From Plectosphaerella cucumerina (Eukaryota; Ascomycota; Sordariomycetes; Glomerellales; Plectosphaerellaceae), in assembly GCA_020746995.1 (NCBI GenBank), contig JAGPXD010000007.1, positions 620,001 through 684,000 of the forward strand: a DNA stretch of 64,000 nt, in the 5' to 3' direction. A program made the translations under genes and the position numbers. The notes below the pieces were generated by a model, which ran no database searches, was not told where the DNA came from, and was given only the letters and a program-made list of their open reading frames with translations. Position 1 is the first letter of the stretch; every line of letters starts with the position of its first letter. This document shows positions 10,653 through 21,252 of this stretch, piece after piece.

Positions 10653-12743
10653 GATGGTTTAGAGGAAGGTCTATCAAAGACACACTGGGCCAGCAGTAAG
10701 AGAAGGGAAGGGGAATTAACACGAAAAAAGAAAGACGACGTAAAGTCTAAGGAACGGACCAGGCGGTTGATGTGAGATGGCTGAAGACTGGACAACGGAA
10801 TACAAGGCAGCGGCGCGGATGCCCAGAGGACTCTTATACCGGGAGCCTCACCCTCTCGGCCGGCCGTCTGCCTGGCCTGTCGTCGGATCGTGGTCGGTCT
10901 GATAGCGCGCCATCCCCGGTGGATGCCGCGGTCAAGGTTCAAGGTCAGGGGGGGCCGGCTCGATTCAGACCACTCCAAACGAGGCCTGTTCCAAACGGGT
11001 GGAGAGGCGCGCCAAAACAGGCGGCCACTCGTGTTCTCGAAGGGGTGACCGACCACTGGGCGCTCGGGGCAGCAGGAGGGGGGAATGCGCTGGGAGGCTC
11101 CGCCGAAGAGCCTGAACGGTCTGAATTTTGCCTTTTGCTGCTAGAGGGGGCCCGCAGGCGCGCGCAATTTTGAACAGTCGGTGCGGGCTGGCCGTGGCCT
11201 GATGACGGAGTTCTTGAGACACAAGTGCCAAACAGGCAGTTACATACGATGGCAGGTCGACACAAGATGGCCAGTTTCAAGCGCGGGCGCATTGAGAGGT
11301 CCACCGTCTACGCGCGCGGAGTGTTTGCTCGTTACTGATGCTTGAGTGATGAGTGGCTCTCGTAAGCGGAACCGAGACAGAAGGAAGTTGATGCATCACC
11401 GTTGGGCACGTTGGGAGAATATGTGGTTGAGTATCGGACTTTGCTTGGCTTCAGATGTTCGTCCCTTGAGAAAAGCAACGCCAGAGATAAGTGAAATCCG
11501 AAGTAACACCATCGGTTCCTCGAGTCTTTGGCGTGGCGCCCATCAGTCGCCCGTTCTGCTGCCCACTGCAATGTGCCATCCCGCCACGTGGATGCTCCCC
11601 GAGGAGCGATGGCAGCGGCAACATGTCCTCTTCGAGTCGTCCGGAATTCGCCTGGAATACGCCCCGAATGTCCGCGCGACACTGACCGCAGCCACACCCA
11701 AAAAAGAGTTGCCGCCTGCCGCCTGACACGGTCACGCTTTCTCCCATCATCAGTCGAGTCCAAAACAGCGCCCGCTGGTCCTCGAGGCAGTCGTCGCGCG
11801 AGGGCCGACTCGCAGAATGCCGACTCGCAGAATGCCGAGAAATCCCCACGCACCGCCTCCTGAGCAACGACCAGGAAGACGTCCGATCACGTTTCGATCA
11901 TCCCTAGGTCCCCTTGCCCCCGCGGCGGCCACGAGTCGACAAATCCCCCGAATCAGGAGTGCTGGGCGAACGGCGTGGCCCTCGCGCACAGAGGGCGGGA
12001 TCCACGGACTCGATACAGCGGGGTTGGCTTCTAGGGGCCTTCAGGGCCAAGGGAGCCTGTTCAGGAGCCTCAGGAGGACGAATAGAGGGCCCAGGGGAAC
12101 ACGCCGAGACGCGATGCGCCGGGATCAACCCGGTCGATCCACTGCAACTCGCCGGTCATCCGCTGGGGGCAGCCCTACGTTGGACGGAGATTTCAGCCCA
12201 CGCCGGGCCATACGTGCAGCCCGCGCGCGGCAGATCTTTCGATACCGACTCCCCCTTCCCGCGAGGTGGGCGCATTTCTCCGTGCTTCTCGCTGCCTGCC
12301 TGCATCATCTGACGCCAAGGCAGATGGGTAAGAGTCGCGACGATCTTGAGACACAGCGGGTGGGTTCGCACGGCCGTCAATGTCATGCCCTGGCTATCTC
12401 CCCGTCTCCTCTCCCTCGCGGGACACGCCGAGTTGGGACGACGGTAAGACCGATGGCCCCTTCGTCCTTCTTTTTGGGTTTATTTTTGGGGAAAAGATGC
12501 TTATCTCCGTGCTGCTGGGCCGACGGGCGGCAGACCGTTGCGGGAGTCAACGAGGGAAAGAAGGGCAAATTGAACCGAATCGAACGACGGCTCGAGCGGC
12601 TGGCGCGCCACCTTTTTTTGACGTGAAGTCTGACAGGACTAAAACCGGATGGCCTCGCCGAAAGGGTGGTGGGCATGAGAGGTATAACATTCAGGCGATG
12701 CCCATATGAGCAACGAGTCGCTCTCGTCTCCCGCCTTTCATCG
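10653..12743. other. Long intergenic region with a 15-bp direct repeat
   Basis: Contains the Egh16-like promoter at its left end. A perfect 15-bp tandem duplication (GCCGACTCGCAGAAT) lies at 11804-11833. Several open frames longer than 100 codons overlap one another on both strands between 11.3 and 12.8 kb. They have no domain, start context or splice logic, and look like chance frames in GC-rich DNA. Confidence 0.5.
10832..10839 (-). promoter_or_regulatory. TATA-like box of the Egh16-like gene
   Basis: TATAAGAG on the minus strand, about 180 bases upstream of the start codon at 10652. Position and sequence fit a core promoter; this is inference from the motif only. Confidence 0.4.
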
Positions 12744-13491
12744 TCAACCCTGCCGCTGCGACTCTGTCTTCCATGCCTGATCGGCGTCAGGGTGAATCTC
12801 GGGATCCTCAATATCCCTCCTCACATCCTTCTTGCGCGCATAGTCCGTGCCGAACCTCCGATCCCTCTCGCCCACGTGCCGCTCAAAGTCGAACTGCCCA
12901 TCGGCCGTAAAGCTCGTCATGAGCTCGGGTCGACCCAGAGGCAGCTTGTCGCCGCGATCGACCTGCCACAGATGGAACGCCTTGCCGTAGAGGCGCACGA
13001 CCTCGTCCATCTCACGGCCCTCGGCTACCTCCCATGCGGCATCTGGCACCACGGGCTGCGGCATGACGAGCATGCCCGACTTGACCTCGTACACGTGGCT
13101 GTGCCATAGCCGCCGCTCTTCAGGGTCGAGGCCCTCGTACAGCTCTGGCGTGATCATGTACTCGATGCCGATGATGCGGGCGCCGCGCTCGGGACTGTCG
13201 TAGAGGATGCACTGCCGCACTCCATCCGTCAGGTGGCCGCAGTAGTGGTTTGTCTCTACGAAGCGGGAGGAGTCCGAGGCGTAGGCGTGGAATGCGTTCA
13301 GGTGGGCGCAGACATTCTTGAGGGGAGTGAAGTCCTGGTCGGGGTTGCTGGTAAGCACATGTGTGGTCTCGGCATCGCCTTGGGATGTTTCATCCACATA
13401 CCTGAGTGAGTGCCGCTCCCGTGAGGAGGACCTGATTTGTGGTGGAGAGGGGTTCGCCGGCTGTCTCGCTGTTGTCCGTTGCCGAGGCCAT
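12744..13491 (-). CDS. DUF1264 / oil-body-associated protein (OBAP) family protein
   Basis: Two exons, 13402-13491 and 12744-13334, joined in phase 0 over a 67-nt intron (donor GTATGT), give 226 aa. The body is the OBAP/DUF1264 domain: GEPLSTTNQVLLTGAALTQ, then FTPLKNVCAHLNAFHAYA, VRQCILYDS, GIEYMITPELYEGLD, LWHSHVYEVKSGMLVMP and a C-terminal FHLWQVDRGDKLPLG. Plant members sit on lipid bodies; fungal members are uncharacterised, and the conserved His residues suggest a metal site. The start at 13491 places the family N terminus directly at the Met. An in-frame ATG at 13599 would add 36 residues that do not look like the family and could be 5' leader. Confidence 0.85.
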
Positions 13492-13599
13492 ATCGAGGTG
13501 CTGGTGAGTTTCAGTGGTGAAGATGCCAGAAGCCAGGGAGAGTACTTTGGCCGTGAGGAGTCGAGGCTTGAAGATGCGGTCATGTGTGAGGGCGCTCAT

Positions 13600-14720
13600 A
13601 CGTCATGACGTGTCACCATTGGACGCCCACGGACTTGTTGATCCGACGTCGATCAGAATCACGGAGTCTTGAATTGTTGCCATTTTGACATGATCCGATC
13701 TCAGACAATGTCTGGAAGGCGCCCAGAGATGCGGACAGGCAGGTTCGTAGTTCAGTCCAAAAGATGGATGGGTGATGTGGTGAGAATCGGCCAAGTCTGG
13801 AGTGTCTGATTGATGAATCAGGTGGTTTGTTTACTTTTGATGTGATCGCCGCGCTGACTCTGAGTCGCAATGCGTTCGGTGGCCAAACACACCGAGAAGT
13901 CGATCAAGCCTATGTCAGTGAAGATGAGATTGCGAAGCTGGTAGATCGTTGTACCCAGCACCAACTCTGATTGGGATGCATTTGTGTATGACAGCCTCGA
14001 GTCACAGGCCCGTCTCTTTGTTCCAACTTCCGGGGCACCCAGGAGCAACTGGGGTGGGCTGAAGGTTGCCAGAAGAAAGATACGAGACGCGATGCAACAT
14101 TGAGGCTCATGGACAATGGAGCAGCCACGTACATTCAGAGCTTCCTGGGAGATAGAACAATGCAGAGAGACAAAAACATTATCAATAGCGCTACGCGATG
14201 CATCATGCATGGCTAAGTATACTCGAGAGACAAAGGAACCATCGGCAGCTAGCCATCACAACCATTCGCCACACATGAACATGTCCCAAGTTGACGGGAT
14301 AGGGGCAAGGGTACATCCACGACCCGCGTGCAAAGAAGAGTTGGGCAGGGAGACATCGGGTTGGCGAGAACATGAGAAAGCCCAAAGCCCAGAACACCAT
14401 CACAAGAAGGGCCAACCTCACTGCCCAATGTGAGCACTCCTCGGGAACCAGACTCGTCAGAAACAATCGGGTAATCTTTTTGCGCCGTGGGCAAGACCGC
14501 CCGTCGTATCCCTCCCTAGCAGAAAAAAATGTCCAAAATAAAACACACAAATGGCAGACACGACGGTCGCCTCTAGATAACTGTTCCCAAAAACGCAGGA
14601 AGAAGAGGTAGATATCCACGGAAGAATGGAAACTGTCCGAGCACCAGGTCGTCATGGGGGGGAGGGGCTTGTTTTGAAAGGGGGAGAAAAGACAAAGAAA
14701 CCAGGGCGCGCGGCGACCTC
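13600..14720. other. Intergenic region between OBAP and Asp f 4-like genes
   Basis: Upstream region of the OBAP gene (minus) and 3' region of the next minus-strand gene. No supported gene. Confidence 0.5.
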
Positions 14721-15608
14721 TTAGTGGTTGAAGTTGTCGCCAAGGAGCACCTGGGTCTGGCCCTTGTGGTAGCCCTTGCAGCCGATGCCGTCGAGGTCCT
14801 CCATGCCGGGCATGTAGGCGGCCTCGTTGGAGCCGTCGCTCTTGACCCAGGAGCAGACCTTGCCCTCGAAGGCGACGGACATGCCGTAGTACTCCATGCC
14901 GGCGGCGCCGGCGACGAGAACGCTGGCGTCGGCGCCGGAGTTGCCGCCGTTGGGCTCGCTGCCCCAGTCGAACTCGAGCCAAGAGCCGGCGAGCTGGCCG
15001 ATGGGGGTGCGCGGCGCGGCGTCACCGGGACCACAGGCGCAGCCACCCTGAGAGTTTGTGTCAAAGGCCATGTAGACGTCGTCCTTGCCGGCCTCGGAGA
15101 CGGAGAAGTCGACGGCGGAGAACCAGAAGCCGTCGAGGAGACCCTTGGGTCCGACCTTGTTGAAGCAGCTGCAGGTGAACTTTCCACCGGTGGAGGAGAA
15201 CTTTGTCGTGTAGTCGTACTTGTCAACGGAAGCAGCGTCGATGATCTGCATGTTGCAGCCCCAGTCGTCGGCGGTGCCAACGTTACCGGCGTACATGATC
15301 TGGTCGAGGGTGGCGCGCTTGGAGGTCTTGCCGCCGCAGAAGGGCTTGAAGGTGCCGTCGCCGGACGAGGCGGCAGCGGTCGAGGAGGCGGCGGGCTCGG
15401 CGGAGGAGACGGTGCTGGGCGTGGGAACGGCGGCGGGCGTCGAGATGGCGGCGGGCTCGGAGGAGGTGGTCCTGTGAGGGCGGCCAGCCTTCTTGAACTC
15501 GAGGCCGCGCTTCTCGTGCGCGTGGGCGTGCGCATGCGCGTGGGGAGAGGGCAGAGCGGACACGCCTCCCAGGGCGGCCGTCAGGGCGATGATGGATGTG
15601 AAGTGCAT
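14721..15608 (-). CDS. Secreted protein similar to allergen Asp f 4
   Basis: Single exon, 295 aa. The signal peptide (MHFTSIIALTAALGGVSA) is followed by an alternating His-Ala run ending in EKR, a likely Kex2-type processing site near residue 34. A Ser/Thr/Ala/Pro-rich linker runs to about residue 80. The globular part begins at GTFKPFCGG and contains the segments typical of the Asp f 4 family: DDWGCNMQII, FTCSCFNKVGPKGLLDGFW, DTNSQGGCACGPGDAAPRTP and GSWLEFDWGSEPNGG. Seven cysteines in the domain suggest a disulfide-linked extracellular fold. The A. fumigatus protein is an IgE-binding secreted protein of unknown biochemical role; related genes are widespread in ascomycetes. The chosen start is the ATG directly at the signal peptide; the open frame extends upstream but without meaningful sequence. 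Confidence 0.85.
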   Translation of the reverse strand: MHFTSIIALTAALGGVSALPSPHAHAHAHAHEKRGLEFKKAGRPHRTTSSEPAAISTPAAVPTPSTVSSAEPAASSTAAASSGDGTFKPFCGGKTSKRATLDQIMYAGNVGTADDWGCNMQIIDAASVDKYDYTTKFSSTGGKFTCSCFNKVGPKGLLDGFWFSAVDFSVSEAGKDDVYMAFDTNSQGGCACGPGDAAPRTPIGQLAGSWLEFDWGSEPNGGNSGADASVLVAGAAGMEYYGMSVAFEGKVCSWVKSDGSNEAAYMPGMEDLDGIGCKGYHKGQTQVLLGDNFNH

Positions 15609-18255
15609 GGTGATGGCGGGTATTGGTCTGTGCTCTGCTGTCGTCGTCGCAGGAATAGGGAGCGTGTGTGTCGCGTCGTCCGGAAAAGGGGCGGCGGTCG
15701 TCTGATGTTTTGAAGGATCGTGAGAAGCAAACAGTAGGTTGAGGATCCGAAAAGGAGTGACTGCGAGGGCTGGGCTCGCGGAGTTGGAACTGATGCTTGA
15801 AGGAGGGAAACAACGACGACGGGGATGTTCAAACAGAAACGGGGCCTTGAGGTGGATGGTCAAAAGGAAGGGCCAGGACGAGGGAAATGAGCCGACATTT
15901 GAATGTCATGGACGGGCGGCTCGTGGGTGTTAGGAGGTGACAAGCCGGGACAGCCCCTTTGTGCTGACGTCAACAAGTCCCGCGCTACGACCCGTCCCCC
16001 TGGTCGACAAAGGCGTGCCCTGCTCCGAGATCTAGCCAGGAACAAGCTGCCCGAGGGGGAATGGTGGGCTACGCCGGCCGACGACGCGAGGCGATATCGG
16101 GCATGGTCGCGGCAGGGGAGAGGCCCAGGCCCTCGCCCCTGGATTGGCCGGCCGCGCGCCAGGGGCACCACCAACGGCGGGTCTCTCATCTTAGCCAGGG
16201 CCCGGCGTCAGGGGTGAGCCCTGAGAGGGGCAGGGGTTCCAGTCTGGTTGTGTGTGGGTGGGCAAGGGCACGGCGGATATGGCGAGGTCGTCCGCGAAGC
16301 TTGTCGGTGGATAAGCTGGCGTGGCAAGCGTGGCATCGGATTGGCAATCGCCTGGTGTGCCTTGGAAGCAAAAGTCCAGGCCATGGAAAGTCTGCAGAGA
16401 TACGGGGCCCAGCAGCGCCGATCCCCAAGTGCCGGTGACGTCCAGCGGAGGAGTGGAAGATGTAGTGGGAGTCGAGGACGAGTCGTGCGAGGGCGCCACG
16501 TTGTTTGTCCACCGCAACGGACCCCAACTTCTTTGTTTTCCCCCCTTCAGCGGCCGCCAGTCACCAGCAGCGCGGTTTAGCCTCCCGCCGTCTGTCTGAA
16601 GGGCGTGTAACGGGCGGGCCGTAGCGACGAAAAGTCCACACCGCAACGTCTTTTCCGGGTGGCACTTGTTATCGACTCAGGGGAGAACAGAACAGCCGGG
16701 GAAACACGAACAGCGTCGTCATCCGACGCAACATGCCACGGCAGCACTGCCGCGCGCATTCCAACCGCGGGTACGTGTTACCCCCTTCACTGCCTCCATG
16801 CTCGTGACGACGACACTACGAAGCCTTGGTTCGACTCGGACCGGACGCATCACCCCCTCATCCCAGGGTGCCAGGTGCCATATCCGTTCGTGGGCCGGTA
16901 CCTGGCGATCCTCCATCCTTTCCATCCTCCCTCCCCGCCGCGTGCCCACCGGCGGCCCACCGCGAGTCCGGCGTTTCGCCTCGGCATGCCGTCGTCTCCC
17001 TCCATCGCCCCGTCGTGCGCGTCCGGAAGTTCCATTCAACAAGCCTCTAGAGCGACATCGCGGCCTGTCGGATGGCACGACGACCCTCCAACAGGGTTTT
17101 TTCGTCCCTCCGACGGCTGCAACTTGGTACTCAGTCAGCGCACATGCCAGAAAACCCCTCTTGCGCCGTCGTAGTTGACAGCGGGACCTGAGTCCGCCGC
17201 CGCGTGGAACCGTCTCCGCCGCATGAAATCTAGAACCGGTTCCTGCATCGCAGACTCGCAGTCTTCGCAGAAGAGGTCCCCCGCCACGCCGACGATCTCC
17301 CCGTGTTCCCACGCCGCCTGACAGCGCGGGCCGGTCGGGGTTTTCACGGCGGGCCCCATTGCCTCCGCCGTCTCCTCCGCGCGCGGTGAGGCCTTTTCTG
17401 CGGATGAAGACTCTGATCCATTGGTCGGTTGTTTCCGCGAAATGTTTCCCGATGACCCGATGGACCGTCAGTGGCGGCCGCGGCGGATGCACGATGAGGT
17501 GTCTTGATGGTGCTGGCGGCGTGGCTTCGTGGGACCGACCTGTCCATACACGACAGGTCTTGCTGCGAACAAGCAGCATATGAGAGTTGGCACTAGGCAT
17601 GCCATGTCAGTGTCTGCTGGCTGCCGCTCACACAACACCGTGGAGAGTGGTCTCTTTCAGCACAGCGTAAGCTACCTATCCTCCCAGCCCAAGGGATGCG
17701 GTAGGACCACGGTGAAACAGCCCGAGTACAGCCTTCAGGTGGCTGCTCAGCGCCGTCGGGCAAACGAACACAAAAGAAAGCCACAGCGGATGGTCTGTGG
17801 GTGTCTAGCATCGGACCTCCGCCTGACTCGGGTCGGCCTGCTTCCCTACAGGCAGCGCCGTTCATGACAAGTCGCGAGAAAGCCGAAGGGAGGGGGCAAG
17901 AAAAAAAACTCATCGTCCGAATGATGCTCCGGTCCTTCACATGCAGAAAAGTCTCTTCCATCTTGCGTCGTTAGACCAGATGTGATGGAGGTGTGGATGG
18001 AGGCTTTCGCTGGTTTGATGCAGCCTGGCAGCCAGGCGCCTTCGTGCCCACAAGATGGTCCGCCGCGCTTGAGTGGGCAGATTCCCACAGAAAAAGGGAA
18101 TTTAATTGGTTGATGAACAGCTTCTCCAATTGGTCAGATGTCGAGCGTGTGGCGAGCTGTCCCTTCCCCTTCTGCTCGGACTTCCCTCATAAGTTTACAC
18201 TTTTCGCCAGTTTCCATCGACCGGCCCCTGGTACCAATCAGGGATATAGTTCAGC
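15609..18255. other. Long intergenic region
   Basis: Promoter of the Asp f 4-like gene at the left end, tRNA-Pro at the right end. A 293-codon minus-strand frame at 16719-17600 is Arg/Gly-rich, overlaps long plus-strand frames and has no domain; I do not accept it as a gene. No repeats seen. Confidence 0.5.
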
Positions 18256-18346
18256 GCGCCGTTGGTCTAGTGGTATGATTCTCGCTTAGGGTCCACCCTG
18301 AAGCATTGCTTGCGAGAGGTCCCGGGTTCAATCCCCGGATGGCGCC
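18256..18346 (+). tRNA. tRNA-Pro (anticodon AGG) with 19-nt intron
   Basis: All arms can be folded by hand: acceptor strands GCGCCGT and ATGGCGC (one G-T pair), D-arm region TGGTCTAGTGGTA, anticodon stem CTCGC/GCGAG, and T stem CCGGG/CCCGG around the loop TTCAATC. The anticodon AGG is followed by G at position 37 and then an intron at about 18292-18310, the canonical nuclear position. The discriminator base is C18346. A run of T follows at 18360-18375, fitting a pol III terminator. Confidence 0.93.
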
Positions 18347-18711
18347 CACGTCATCAATCTTTTTTGCCTTTTTTTCCCAGCTCTGTTGGACTGGATGTGT
18401 CCGGTCTCGAGTGCTCGTCCTGTTCCTAACCAGACTGCTTTGGACGTCTACGAATATGCAGGAATAACATGTCCAGTCCATGTAGCAAGTTGACAGAATC
18501 GTGCCAAGGAGACACCAAGGTTCCGTCGCCCAGGTATATCCAGCTCATCTCGGTTCACATGCACCGGGCGGAGTGACATGGATCGTCCAATGCCAACTTG
18601 GGACTTTGGTTCGGCACAGTCGGGAGCAATGTTGATTTGAGCGCCTTTTCATGATGTCTGCCGCCATGCAGTCGCTTGCTTCTCATCTCACTTCCCCCTC
18701 CAACCTCCACG
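18347..18711. other. Gap between tRNA-Pro and surface-protein gene
   Basis: Begins with T-rich tracts that can terminate the tRNA transcript. The rest is the upstream region of the next gene. Confidence 0.5.
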
Positions 18712-19832
18712 ATGCCGACCGCGACCACCATTGCCGAGTTCACACTGCTGAACCTGGGCCCTCTAACGACGACCTTCACAGCACCGTCGTCATGCGCGAC
18801 CGCCACTGCCAGCAGGTTCGGAATGGGCCTCGCCCACGCGCCATTCTATGGCTCCTTGCGGTCTGAGGAGTGCGGCATGGATCGCTACATGTACACTGGC
18901 AGCGACACAGCTTGCTATCCCTCGGCTTCAGCCCACAATTCCAACTACATGTCGGCTTTGGCTGCTAGACCTGTCCGCTATCCCATCCAGTACCATTCGC
19001 CAGGGAACGCCTGCCCGTCTGGCTGGACCACGGCCGCGACCATGACGGTCGGCTCATACAACCGGAAGCAGGTATCATTCGCGTACGACACAGCAATTCA
19101 AAGCGTTTTCATGGATGTTCAGTCGTACTACCAAGATGCCGACTTCTTCATGGGCGCCATGCCTGAGATAAGTATCTTCGTCGACGCCCTCGGTCCAGGC
19201 GAGACAGGCGTGGCTTGTTGCCCGAGGTAAGCTCCCGGCTCTAACGCCGACCCAGTCTCTTGCGAGCCGAGCGATCGCTGACGACGATGAGCAGCTCCTA
19301 CAGCGCCGAGCCGTTCGGCAGGTGTTACAGTCAGGCGCCCATCTCCGTCTACACGGCCACCACGGCATGTGAGGTCATCCTCTGGCCTGTCAATTCGACC
19401 GACCAGACGACTCGAACCGAGGTCGTGACCATCCATGGCGAAACGGGAACTGCACACATAGTCGGTTGGCCTGATAATGCCGAGTTCAGCACCACCACGC
19501 TGCATTACACATTCTCGGACCTTGAGGAAGCAGATGCCCTGACAGGTCATGAGTATGTGGGAAGGGCCCCAGAAGTGACGCCGAGAGCGGTTGTGTACGT
19601 GGAAACAATGATATTGCTGGCGGCGGGAGACGACACAGCAGGCGAGACGACCGGAGCCGTCGAGGAGACCACCACGAGCACTGCGGTGACATCTGGGACG
19701 TCCTTCGCGACAAGTTCAGCAGCAACAACTGGGGGTGGAGAGAACACGGCCATAAGCATGCGAAGCGGGCTGGCAGGAAGGCTTGTTGGCATTGTCGCAG
19801 CAGCCGCCGCTGCATGTATTGTTGGCTTCTAG
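18712..19832 (+). CDS. Fungal anchored surface-type protein, tandem copy 1
   Basis: Exons 18712-19226 and 19295-19832 (donor GTAAGC) give 350 aa. The protein opens with LGPLTTTFTAPSSC, contains CYPSASAHN, YHSPGNACPSGW and ALGPGETGVACCPRS, then a second domain with YTATTACEVILWPV. A Thr/Ser-rich stalk of about 50 residues precedes a hydrophobic C-terminal tail (LVGIVAAAAAACIVGF). This layout (Cys-rich head, Ser/Thr stalk, C-terminal membrane tail) recurs in many ascomycete surface proteins of unknown function. No classical N-terminal signal peptide is visible, so the topology is uncertain: a tail anchor or a GPI-type signal with unconventional targeting. A related, damaged copy follows directly downstream. 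The stop codon lies inside one arm of a 22-bp inverted repeat. Confidence 0.75.
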
Positions 19833-19929
19833 GTCGGACCTAGGCAGAGCAACGGGCCCAGTGCTTTCGCAGGACTCGTGCAGTCGCAAGACGCCGTACC
19901 AAGCCCTCGACCTAGAAGCCAACAATACA
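19815..19929. repeat. 22-bp perfect inverted repeat at the end of the surface-protein gene
   Basis: Arms 19815-19836 and 19908-19929 are exact reverse complements, separated by 71 bases. The first arm includes the last codons and the TAG stop of copy 1; the second lies in the spacer before copy 2. In RNA the 3' end of the transcript could form a long hairpin. It may be a scar of the tandem duplication or of template switching. Confidence 0.85.
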
Positions 19930-20144
19930 CTTCCGGCGACAGAAAGTGCAGCATTTAGGCCGTTATATCCCAATCGAGTGACCGAGCCCCGATTTGTCGC
20001 ATCCCCTCCTCGTCAAGTTCCAAAGTCCCAACCGCCCTCCATTTGTTAGTCTACTGCGCCGCAAACGTGCACTTTCCCCTCTCGCCAGCTCGTCGTGATG
20101 GCGTCGCCATCTTTTCCCACCAAAAGACCTCTCAAGCCATCATC
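19930..20144. promoter_or_regulatory. Spacer upstream of the second surface-protein copy
   Basis: About 215 bases between the inverted repeat and the ATG of the degenerate copy. It should contain that copy's promoter if one remains; no TATA box recognised. Confidence 0.3.
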
Positions 20145-21252
20145 ATGCCCACCGTCACGGAACTCTGGGGCTGCAGCCTCCACAACCGCGGCCCTCTAAC
20201 GACGACCTTCACGGCCCCGGCGTCATGCCCAGCGACACATGCCCCGATCGGTCTCGCCAACTTGATCAACCCGGCTCGCGGCGCCATCGCAATGGAATCT
20301 TGTGGCCGGGCGCCGCTGGGCGACTGCTTTCCAAACGGCTCTGCACTCGATCACGAATATACTTCTTCGCTGTCAGGAGGTACACCAGGCCTCACAACAT
20401 TGTTCTACCACTCCCCAGGAATTGTGTGCCCAACCGGCTGGGTCACCGTTAGGTCCATCGTCAAGGACGATGATGGGTCCATCGTACGCAGCTCATGGGC
20501 TCGAGATCCGGCTGTGACTGGAAACGTGATGAATTTCATGATGACACAGACCGGACCTGTGACGTTGGCCGAGTTCCTCATGCATGATGACACCGTCTTT
20601 GGACATGCCCTAGGTCCACGAGAGACCGGAAATCGCATGCTGCCCTAAGTTAGAGCCAGCATCAACAGCGCGGCCGATTTCTATGTCACATAATGACTTC
20701 ACAGCGGCTCCAACCCCCTGCAATCTGTCGGCTGCAACAGCACTGCCAGCCTGGAGGCGTACACGGCCACGACTGCGTATCAGGAGATGCTGGCATGGCC
20801 GGTGGATAAGATTGACGAAGTATTAGTAGCCGAGCTCGACCACTTCAAGCATACTCGACCGACACACTCCAGGTTTTGGAAAAGATAATCATGGTTGACT
20901 TCATCTCCGTGCCAATGACCGGAACTGTGTCGGAATTTCTTCCAGCTGGAACGATGACCAACAAAGTCACAATCACGGATATGAATGACTGGAATTACTT
21001 TGAAGATCCTCTCTACGGCCCCTTCCTCGGACGCCGTACATAACGTTCTACAAGACTGACATGGTGTTGCTGGCTCAGACAGCATCGCCTGCTGGAGGGG
21101 ATGGTGGCGACACCAAAGGAAATGGGGAGGAGGAAAAGGATGACAATGCCGCGGATCACGTCCGGGGGAGCATCTTGGGGAAGATGGGCATGATTATTGG
21201 GGGCTGGATTGTGGCTATGGTGATAGGAGGGGCGGTGGTAGTCCCAATGTGA
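20145..21252 (+). pseudogene. Degenerate tandem copy 2 of the anchored surface protein
   Basis: The first exon (from ATG 20145) parallels copy 1: GPLTTTFTAPASC, YHSPGIVCPTGW and ALGPRETG. Where copy 1 reads the conserved CCP motif, this copy has one extra base, so the frame ends in TAA at 20646-20648, and the donor GTAAGC of copy 1 is altered to GTTAGA. Downstream the second domain is still recognisable in pieces that need different frames: EAYTATTAYQEMLAWPV near 20750, a segment after the stop near 20885, and a C-terminal stalk and hydrophobic tail (ILGKMGMIIGGWIVAMVIGG) ending with TGA at 21250. At least three frame changes are therefore needed. A shortened 167-aa product of the first exon could still be made. 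Confidence 0.75.

Noticed and set aside
11346..12626. Several long open frames on both strands
   Set aside because: GC-rich intergenic DNA; frames conflict and show no domain.
16719..17600. 293-codon minus-strand frame
   Set aside because: Arg/Gly-rich, overlaps several equally long plus-strand frames, no domain or signal.
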